A DNA stretch of 10,356 nt from Neorhizobium sp. UBA7851 (GTDB lineage: Bacteria; Pseudomonadota; Alphaproteobacteria; Rhizobiales; Rhizobiaceae), in the NCBI GenBank assembly GCA_002500765.1, contig DLSX01000179.1:1-10356 (forward strand), read 5' to 3'. The notes below the pieces were generated by a model. That model had not been told where the DNA came from and made no database searches. It was given only the letters and a program-made list of their open reading frames with translations. This document shows, one piece after another, positions 1-4,631 of the stretch (positions are counted from its first letter, which is position 1; each line of letters begins with the position of its first letter). The position numbers and the translations under genes were made by a program.

Positions 1-303
1 GAAAGCATCGAGGCGGCGGGTGTCGCGCCCAAGGGGGCGGCCCAGATCGTTGTCGGCGAGGCGACCGTGTGCCTGCCGCTCGGCAATCTGATCGATCTTG
101 CGGCAGAAAAGGCCCGTATCGAAAAGGCGATCGGCAAGACGGATCAGGAAATGGAGCGACTGAACAAAAAACTCTCCAACGAGAAATTCATCGCCAATGC
201 CGACCCGGAAGTCGTTGCTGCCGATCGCGAGCGTTATGCCGAGCTCGAAGTACAGCTTGCCAACCTCAAGATCGCGCTGACGCGGATCGCCGAAGCCGGC
301 TGA
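1..303 (+). CDS. valS: Valyl-tRNA synthetase, C-terminal fragment (5' end outside window)
   Basis: The window opens inside this gene; 100 codons and the TGA stop are visible. Valyl-tRNA synthetase is a cytoplasmic class I enzyme that charges tRNA-Val. What remains is the C-terminal arm: an entry segment with the family-typical LPLGNLIDLAAEKARIEK, followed by charged heptad-like helices (KTDQEMERLNKKLSNEKF, then ADRERYAELEVQLANLKIAL). Together these form the antiparallel coiled coil that contacts the tRNA. The NEKFIANADPEVV turn between the helices is also characteristic of ValS. The reading frame is intact to the end and finishes 25 bases before a strong terminator, so valS is the last gene of its transcript. 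The catalytic domain and HIGH/KMSKS motifs lie upstream of the window, so the identification rests on the C-terminal arm alone, which is distinctive. Confidence 0.95.
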   Translation, partial: ESIEAAGVAPKGAAQIVVGEATVCLPLGNLIDLAAEKARIEKAIGKTDQEMERLNKKLSNEKFIANADPEVVAADRERYAELEVQLANLKIALTRIAEAG

Positions 304-327
304 TTTTCGAATCTGGCTTTCCTGCCA

Positions 328-361
328 AATGCCGCGTCCAGCGATGGATGCGGCATTTTTT
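328..361 (+). terminator. Rho-independent terminator of valS
   Basis: A 13-base-pair stem with one G-U pair is formed by 328-340 (AATGCCGCGTCCA) and 345-357 (TGGATGCGGCATT). It is closed by the GNRA-type tetraloop GCGA and followed by a run of six T (356-361) that overlaps the stem base. It lies 25 bases after the valS stop. The structure separates valS transcription from the following porin gene. Confidence 0.9.
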
Positions 362-474
362 ATGCGCTCATCTGTCCCATTGACTTGTTGTGCACCTGCG
401 TAATCGGAGAAAAGAGACTCTGTTGCATGCGCGTCACAGACTCATATTACCACAAGATAAAATTCTAAGCCTGG

Positions 475-496
475 CTGCGATTTGTCAAATTCGCAG
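475..496. repeat. Inverted repeat in the FadL-type gene leader (possible operator)
   Basis: The arms CTGCGA (475-480) and TCGCAG (491-496) are perfect. They are extended inward by TTT/AAA with one bulged T, around a GTC centre. The dyad lies about 160 bases upstream of the start codon and just downstream of the AT-rich TAAAAT element, a position suited to an operator or 5' UTR hairpin. No regulator is recognised. Confidence 0.4.
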
Positions 497-559
497 GTAA
501 TTTCATCTCTTGTCGGCCGATTCTCTCCCCGTTGCTGGATAGCTTACGTAAATTTTGAG

Positions 560-578
560 CGATTGTGCATTGCAATCG
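560..578. repeat. Inverted repeat in the FadL-type gene leader
   Basis: The arms CGATTG (560-565) and CAATCG (573-578) are perfect, with a 7-base centre. The nested 8-mer ATTGCAAT (569-576) is itself palindromic. It could be a protein-binding dyad or a weak hairpin in the mRNA leader. Confidence 0.35.
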
Positions 579-626
579 TCCCGACACTCGAAAGTTGTTG
601 TTTAGGATCAACGATCTACAGTGAAA

Positions 627-641
627 CCGGTAACTTACCGG
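627..641 (+). repeat. Perfect inverted repeat next to the FadL-type gene ribosome binding site
   Basis: CCGGTAA (627-633) and TTACCGG (635-641) are perfect complements around a single C. As RNA this can fold into a 6-bp stem with a 3-base loop. Its last base is the first base of the purine-rich Shine-Dalgarno region, so folding or protein binding here could affect translation initiation. Confidence 0.45.
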
Positions 642-650
642 GAGTGGGAG
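641..650 (+). promoter_or_regulatory. Ribosome binding site that fixes the FadL-type gene start
   Basis: The purine-rich GGAGTGGGAG ends 5 bases before ATG 656. It supports initiation at 656 rather than at the upstream in-frame TTG 482, and the protein then begins directly with a signal peptide. Confidence 0.7.
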
Positions 651-655
651 AAAAC

Positions 656-1915
656 ATGGTAAGACACTTTATTTCTCGCGGAGTTTTGGCCGCGGTGGCG
701 GTCGGAATGCTGCAGTCGCCGGCGCTCGCTGGGGGGCTTGAGCGCGGCGGCTACAATATAGATCTCTTGTTCGATACGTCTCGGTTCACGGCGGAAGCGG
801 CGTCCACATTCGTCATGCCGGATCGCAAGTTGAAGAATGTCAGGGATGTGGATACCACAACCGGGTTTCCCCCTCCTGGCACGGGACCCGGTGGCGGAAA
901 TCTGAACGGATTGTCCACATCGGCCGATGGAAGCAGCGACTACTGGTCTCCTCGCATCGGTGTGAAAGCCGGTATCGGGGATTATGCAGATTGCATGTTC
1001 GATTACTCGGAGCCATGGGGCGCTCACAAGAATCCGGGCCGGAACTGGGCAGGCGCCAACGAGGATATCGAAACCAAGGTCGAGAGCCGCAATTACGCGC
1101 TGACATGTTCCTATCGTTTCGATATGGGGCCTGGCCAGCTTCGTCTGATCGGCGGTGGCTTCTACCAGGAAGTTTACGGTTTCCAGGAGCGGCTTGTACA
1201 GGACTTCACCGGAGCCCCTGTTCCGTTCACTGGGGTTGGCCGTCTTGATCTTGAAGGCGATGGATGGGGATGGCGTGCAGGTCTCGCCTATGAGATTCCG
1301 GAATATGCATTCCGCGCAAGTCTCGTTTACAACAGCGAGGTCAAGCTCAAGGACATTACCGGCACTCTCGACATCTCGCAGGTTAATGGCACGGCACCAT
1401 TTGATGTTCATGGAGCTCAGGACATGCCGGATGTCCTGGAGTTGAAGGTGCAATCTGGCATTGCGCCCGACTGGCTGGCCTTTGGGTCCGTGAAGTGGGT
1501 CGATTGGAGCCAGCTTCAGAAAGTTCCGTTCTGTACAGCGGCAGTCACGGGTAGATGTACGCTGGATAATGACGCCACAACCCTCGATCTCGGCTATCGT
1601 GATGGCTGGACGGTCATGGGTGGTATCGGCCACAAGTTCAACGAGCAGTGGAGTGGCGCAGTCAGCCTGACCTGGGATCGTGGAACCTCGCAGGGGTTCG
1701 GTTCACAGACCGACACCTGGGCGCTCGGTGTCCTTGGCTCCTATTCTCCGACCAAGAACGTCGAGTTTCGTCTAGCCGGTGTTCTCGGCCTGATGACGGG
1801 AGGGTCATCGCGGACGGTAACGATCAACGGCGAGCGATATGGCGAGAAGGCTAACTACGATTTCGACGACGATCTCGTCGCGGCTGTTTCAACCAGCGTG
1901 AAATTCCGTTTCTGA
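656..1915 (+). CDS. OmpP1/FadL/TodX-family outer membrane transport protein
   Basis: The product is 419 residues, predicted to be a beta-barrel in the outer membrane that lets hydrophobic compounds such as long-chain fatty acids through. Residues 1-25 form a signal peptide ending in the signal peptidase I site ALA before GG. Amphipathic beta-strand alternation follows throughout. FadL-like landmarks are GDGWGWRAGLAYEIPEY near residues 201-217, the YNSEVK segment near 225-230, and DWLAFGSVKWVDWSQL near 272-287. The last residues are FRF; a terminal phenylalanine is the usual BAM-recognition signature of barrels. Four cysteines in the mature part (113, 151, 293, 301) could form two disulfides, with 293/301 bracketing a probable loop. 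The N-terminal plug lacks an obvious NPA motif, so the true substrate is uncertain. Terminators on both sides make it a single-gene unit. Its codon choice looks less G/C-biased at third positions than in dgt or argS. Confidence 0.85.
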   Translation: MVRHFISRGVLAAVAVGMLQSPALAGGLERGGYNIDLLFDTSRFTAEAASTFVMPDRKLKNVRDVDTTTGFPPPGTGPGGGNLNGLSTSADGSSDYWSPRIGVKAGIGDYADCMFDYSEPWGAHKNPGRNWAGANEDIETKVESRNYALTCSYRFDMGPGQLRLIGGGFYQEVYGFQERLVQDFTGAPVPFTGVGRLDLEGDGWGWRAGLAYEIPEYAFRASLVYNSEVKLKDITGTLDISQVNGTAPFDVHGAQDMPDVLELKVQSGIAPDWLAFGSVKWVDWSQLQKVPFCTAAVTGRCTLDNDATTLDLGYRDGWTVMGGIGHKFNEQWSGAVSLTWDRGTSQGFGSQTDTWALGVLGSYSPTKNVEFRLAGVLGLMTGGSSRTVTINGERYGEKANYDFDDDLVAAVSTSVKFRF

Positions 1916-1935
1916 TCCTTCTTGCACACAAAGAC

Positions 1936-1961
1936 AAAAGCCCGGTTTCGACCGGGCTTTT
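1936..1961 (+). terminator. Terminator after the FadL-type gene
   Basis: A perfect 11-bp stem is formed by 1936-1946 (AAAAGCCCGGT) and 1951-1961 (ACCGGGCTTTT) around a TTCG tetraloop. It lies 20 bases after the stop codon. Because the arms start with A4 and end with T4, it could act in both directions. The T run is only four bases long, but the stem is strong. Confidence 0.85.
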
Positions 1962-2385
1962 GCTTGGCATCCCTGTTTGATCGCCAGCTAAAATTCTGTG
2001 ACGATTTAGCAACACTTTTTTGTGACCATGCAGCCGCGCTTGAAGGCTAGGACTTTTGTCCATTTCCCGCCACAAACGAAGCGCAGCGGTAAGGAAGTAG
2101 AGAGCACGGACTGCGGGGGCGGAATGTGCATGTTGGAGTATCATGGGCGGGTTTTTCGAAGATAAACGGGGCTTTGCTGGCGCAGGCAGGCGAACTGTCA
2201 ATTCGCTTTACGCCTGTGCAACAACATTGCTCGGGGGTCCAAGTCTTGCCGAAAATGGAACCTACAGTTTCTCTCGCCTATCGGGAGGCAGATTGTTCGG
2301 ATCGTCGTTTCCGGATTTTCTGTGTGTACGGCCAATAATGAACGCTTCGGCTCCACGCCGTATGCGGGTCGAAAGAAACTGAACC
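1962..2385 (+). other. Upstream region of exoR without a convincing gene
   Basis: These 424 bases hold no frame with a family signature. An open frame at 2143-2382 (79 codons) is preceded by GGAG at 2135-2138 and ends 3 bases before exoR, but its codons (AGG, AGA, CTA, ATA, GTA, GGA) are unlike those of the neighbouring genes, so I do not call it coding. Visible elements are a 6-bp inverted repeat GCTAAA/TTTAGC (1987-1992 and 2005-2010), a T6 run at 2016-2021, TGTGAC copies at 1997-2002 and 2021-2026, a larger hairpin at 2180-2219, and a small CGGC/GCCG hairpin at 2348-2360. The exoR promoter must lie here, but I find no good -35/-10 pair. Confidence 0.55.
2180..2219 (+). repeat. Two-tier hairpin in the exoR upstream region
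   Basis: An outer stem of 8 bp pairs GCGCAGGC (2180-2187) with GCCTGTGC (2212-2219), including one G-U pair. An inner 5-bp stem pairs GCGAA (2190-2194) with TTCGC (2202-2206) and closes a 7-base loop. An alternative pairing of CAGGCG (2187-2192) with CGCCTG (2211-2216) competes with it. No T run follows, so it is not a classical terminator; a folded 5' UTR element or chance are both possible. Confidence 0.4.
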
Positions 2386-3180
2386 ATGCGGAAGTCTAGC
2401 ACCGGATCCATGAGAGTATTGCTTCTTGGAATATCGCTGGCGGCATTCTGTGCCGGAAACGCTCTTGCCTTCGACATAAAGGCAGGAGTGTCGAAGGAGT
2501 CCGGCCCCTTCGACCTGTTCAAGTTCGGCTTCAAGGCCTACAAGAACGGCCAGAAGGAAGATGCGGTCGAAGCCTATCGCTACGCTGCCGAAAAAGGCCA
2601 TACCGGTTCACGCTGGGCGCTGGCCAACATGTATGCCTATGGCGATGGTGTCGCCAAGGACGACTATACTGCCTTCAAGATCTACAACGAGATTGCGGCT
2701 CAGGGTGTCGAGCCGGGATCGGAAGACACGGGTTTTTTCGTCAACGCGCTTCTCTCTCTCGCAGGCTATTACAGCCACGGCATTGCGGGAAGCCCGGTGA
2801 AGCCTGATCTCTATCAGGCACGCCAGCTCTATTTTCAGGTCGCCTCGACTTTCGGTGTGGCGGAAGCCCAGTACCAGCTCGCCCGGATGATGCTTTCGGG
2901 TGAGGGCGGTGGCGCCAATATCCAGCAGGCCAAGAAATGGCTCAACCAGGCCCGCAAGGCAGGTCACGCAGGCGCCATGGCCGTGTTCGGCAACATCCTA
3001 TTCCAGGAAGGCCAGTCCGTCCGTGGCCTGGCATTCATGACGGCGGCGCTGGATCGCTGCATGGCCAAGGAATGCGGCTGGATGGAGCAGCTTCAGGAAC
3101 AGGCCTTCTCGGTTGCCGATGAGCGGGATCGGCGCGGAGCCGTCGCACTGTCGCAGCAGCTGGCGGATACCGACGACTGA
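2386..3180 (+). CDS. exoR: ExoR, periplasmic Sel1-repeat regulator of exopolysaccharide, motility and symbiosis genes
   Basis: The product is 264 residues, close to the 266-268 of known ExoR proteins. In Sinorhizobium and Agrobacterium, ExoR binds the sensor ExoS/ChvG in the periplasm and holds the ExoS-ChvI (ChvG-ChvI) system off; its proteolysis releases the system, raising succinoglycan and lowering motility. Residues 1-28 form a signal peptide (hydrophobic core 11-21, cleavage ALA before FD). Sel1-like helical repeats follow, clearest at about 57-101 (with AAEKGHTGSRWALANMYAYG) and about 143-212 (with AEAQYQLARMMLSGEG and AGHAGAMAVFGNILFQEG). Two cysteines near the C terminus (225 and 230) could form a disulfide. 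ATG 2386 is taken because the usual length fits; Met9 at 2410 would also leave a workable signal peptide. Neither start has a good Shine-Dalgarno. The gene converges with xthA, with 51 bases between the stops. Confidence 0.93.
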   Translation: MRKSSTGSMRVLLLGISLAAFCAGNALAFDIKAGVSKESGPFDLFKFGFKAYKNGQKEDAVEAYRYAAEKGHTGSRWALANMYAYGDGVAKDDYTAFKIYNEIAAQGVEPGSEDTGFFVNALLSLAGYYSHGIAGSPVKPDLYQARQLYFQVASTFGVAEAQYQLARMMLSGEGGGANIQQAKKWLNQARKAGHAGAMAVFGNILFQEGQSVRGLAFMTAALDRCMAKECGWMEQLQEQAFSVADERDRRGAVALSQQLADTDD

Positions 3181-3208
3181 CCCGAACGGCGCTTACCGCG
3201 CGTTCGGG
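3181..3208. terminator. Hairpin between convergent exoR and xthA (possible terminator)
   Basis: A perfect 8-bp stem pairs CCCGAACG (3181-3188) with CGTTCGGG (3201-3208), starting right after the exoR stop. There is no T run on the plus strand (CGAAAAGC follows), so it is at best a non-classical terminator. Its location between convergent genes suits a termination or 3'-end protection role. Confidence 0.45.
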
Positions 3209-3231
3209 CGAAAAGCTCCTGGGGTCAGGTG

Positions 3232-4038
3232 TCAGGCCGCAAAATCGAATATGCCGACCACCGGAACGTGATCCGATGGTTTTTCCCACGCCCGCACATG
3301 TTTTTCGATCGAGGTGGCCTTGAGCCGGTCCGCTGCTTCCGGTGACAGCAGCAGGTGATCGATGCGGATGCCGTTGTTCTTCGGCCATGCCCCGGCCTGA
3401 TAGTCCCAGAACGAATAGAGTTTCGTCGCGTCGGTCGTGGCACGCACGGCATCGATGAGGCCGAGATTTTCCAGCCGTCGGAAGGCTTCCCGCGTTTGCG
3501 GAAGGAAGAGCGCGTCGGTGGCCCAGACCGCGGGATCGAAGCAGTCATGCGGCTCGGGAATGACATTGTAGTCGCCGGCGAGGATAAGCGGCTCCTCCAG
3601 GGCAAGGCAGGCTTCCGCATGGCGGCGCAGCCGTTCCATCCAGGCAAGCTTGTAAGGATACTTGACCGGATCGTCGGCCGGATTGCCGTTTGGCAGGTAA
3701 ATCGAAGCGACGCGGATAACACCGCCTGCAAGGGAGAATACGCATTCGATATAACGCGACTGCTCATCCACCGTGCCGTCCGGCGCTTCGCCGCCGGGCA
3801 GGCCGCGCATCACTTCGTCAGGCTTGATTTTCGACAGGATCGCGACGCCGTTGAAGCCCTTCTGGCCGTGGGTTTCCACATGATAGCCGAGCGATTCGAT
3901 CTCGAGCCGCGGAAAGCCTTCATCGACCGATTTGATTTCCTGGAGGCAGACGATGTCCGGCGACGAATCGGCAAGCCACTGGCGCAGGTTGTCGATCCGC
4001 GCCTTGACGCCGTTGATGTTCCAGGTCGCGATCTTCAT
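3232..4038 (-). CDS. xthA: Exodeoxyribonuclease III (AP endonuclease, exonuclease III family)
   Basis: The product is 268 residues, the same length as E. coli exonuclease III. It cleaves DNA 5' to abasic sites and removes 3' blocking groups during base excision repair in the cytoplasm. The endonuclease/exonuclease/phosphatase fold spans the whole protein. Visible active-site motifs are WNING (N7), LQEIK (E34, metal ligand), SIYLPNGN (Y114), LAGDYNV (D156 and N158), SFWDYQ at 209-214, RIDHLL (D227) and SDHVPV (D256, H257). All expected catalytic residues are present. The start ATG (complement of 4036-4038) has AAGGTGG about 7 bases upstream. It follows the erpA-type gene on the same strand after a 95-base gap, so the two may share a transcript, although a hairpin at 4099-4123 lies between them. 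Confidence 0.95.
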   Translation of the reverse strand: MKIATWNINGVKARIDNLRQWLADSSPDIVCLQEIKSVDEGFPRLEIESLGYHVETHGQKGFNGVAILSKIKPDEVMRGLPGGEAPDGTVDEQSRYIECVFSLAGGVIRVASIYLPNGNPADDPVKYPYKLAWMERLRRHAEACLALEEPLILAGDYNVIPEPHDCFDPAVWATDALFLPQTREAFRRLENLGLIDAVRATTDATKLYSFWDYQAGAWPKNNGIRIDHLLLSPEAADRLKATSIEKHVRAWEKPSDHVPVVGIFDFAA

Positions 4039-4098
4039 GGGCTATCCACCTTCTGTTCCTTGTCGTCTCTTTTAGACGATCGGGCGCAGGAGGGAAGC

Positions 4099-4123
4099 TT
4101 GATCGGATCGAAATGCCGATCAA
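4099..4123 (-). repeat. Inverted repeat between the erpA-type gene and xthA
   Basis: TTGATCGG (4099-4106) and CCGATCAA (4116-4123) are perfect 8-bp arms with a 9-base centre. On the minus strand it follows the erpA-type stop by 10 bases, the right place for a terminator or mRNA-stabilising hairpin. No T run follows, so read-through into xthA is likely. Confidence 0.4.
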
Positions 4124-4133
4124 TACAGAGGGA

Positions 4134-4463
4134 TCAGATGGAGAAGCTGGTGCCGCAGCCGCAGCTGGCAACCGCGTTCGGGTTCTTGATCTGGAAGGAT
4201 TGCCCGAGCAGGTTGTCGACGAAATCGATCTCCGAGCCGGCCATGTAGATCAGCGACATGCTGTCGATCAGCACCTTGGCATCGCCATTGGATATGACGA
4301 CATCGTCGTCTTGCGCAGCGTCGGCCAGATCGAACTTGTAGGAAAAGCCGGAACAGCCGCCGCCTTCGACGGAGACGCGCAGCGCCTGCTTGCCGGCATC
4401 GGCCGCGACAATCTGGGAGATCCGCTTTGCCGCAGCGTCGGAAAGGGTTACATTTTCAGTCAT
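4134..4463 (-). CDS. erpA: HesB/IscA/ErpA-family iron-sulfur cluster insertion protein
   Basis: The product is 109 residues, a full-length A-type carrier that binds Fe-S clusters and passes them to apoproteins in the cytoplasm. The three invariant cysteine ligands are present: C37 in EGGGCSGFSY, and C101 and C103 in the C-terminal SCGCGTSF. The segment around residues 77-98 (GSEIDFVDNLLGQSFQIKNP) matches the ErpA/IscA consensus. The start is well supported: AGGAG (complement of 4471-4475) lies 7 bases upstream of the ATG. It is divergent from dgt across 168 bases and upstream of xthA on the same strand. The symbol erpA is chosen over iscA or sufA because the gene stands alone, without isc or suf neighbours. 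Family membership is certain; the subfamily is less so. Confidence 0.9.
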   Translation of the reverse strand: MTENVTLSDAAAKRISQIVAADAGKQALRVSVEGGGCSGFSYKFDLADAAQDDDVVISNGDAKVLIDSMSLIYMAGSEIDFVDNLLGQSFQIKNPNAVASCGCGTSFSI

Positions 4464-4555
4464 TTCGTGTCTCCTGCCGGGGTGAAGGCCCGGTGAGTTT
4501 CAGGTCGGGCCCGAATACTCGAAGATAAGTGTCACCGGCTTTGCGCACGGCTCCA

Positions 4556-4587
4556 CTATAGGTATGAAGACGTGAACGGCACGTCAA
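4556..4587 (-). promoter_or_regulatory. Possible promoter of the erpA-type gene in the divergent intergenic region
   Basis: CTATAG (4556-4561) resembles the alphaproteobacterial -10 box (CTATAT). On the minus strand TTGAC (complement of 4583-4587) lies upstream, but the spacing of 21 is longer than the usual 17. CTATAG is palindromic, so it could serve either strand, though I find no -35 at the right distance for dgt. The call is weak. Confidence 0.3.
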
Positions 4588-4621
4588 TGGGCCGGGCGGA
4601 ACGGAATTGCAATGGAAATGC

Positions 4622-4626
4622 AGGTG
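4622..4626 (+). promoter_or_regulatory. Ribosome binding site that fixes the dgt start
   Basis: AGGTG ends 5 bases before ATG 4632. The frame is open back to GTG 4572, with another ATG at 4587, but the 20 extra residues look like translated leader. Starting at 4632 gives MTIDTRTLGFGSGERAVYAS, which agrees with the beginning of rhizobial homologues as I remember them. Confidence 0.65.
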
Positions 4627-4631
4627 AAGGC

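Larger units (their letters stand above)
362..655 (+). other. Intergenic leader and promoter region of the FadL-type gene
   Basis: About 294 bases lie between the valS terminator and the porin start. It is AT-richer than the flanking genes. An open frame runs from TTG 482 into the porin, but its first 58 residues look like translated leader: they have no family similarity that I recognise and they precede a clean signal peptide. Possible promoter elements are TTGACT at 380-385 with TAATCG at 401-406 (spacing 15, poor) and the AT-rich TAAAAT at 458-463 with no good -35. I cannot fix a transcription start. Three inverted repeats (475-496, 560-578, 627-641) are listed separately. Confidence 0.6.

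Noticed and set aside
482..655. N-terminal extension of the FadL-type protein from TTG 482
   Set aside because: The 58 extra residues precede a clean signal peptide, which must be N-terminal, and ATG 656 has a good ribosome binding site.
635..1633. A 332-codon open frame antisense to the FadL-type gene
   Set aside because: The sense frame has a signal peptide, barrel pattern and terminal FRF. The antisense product has no such features.
3355..4248. A 297-codon plus-strand frame opposite xthA and the end of the erpA-type gene
   Set aside because: It overlaps two certain minus-strand genes and has no family signature.
4572..4631. N-terminal extension of dgt from GTG 4572
   Set aside because: The extra 20 residues do not resemble the family start, and the extension overlaps the likely promoter region. 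ATG 4632 gives the usual 405-residue protein.
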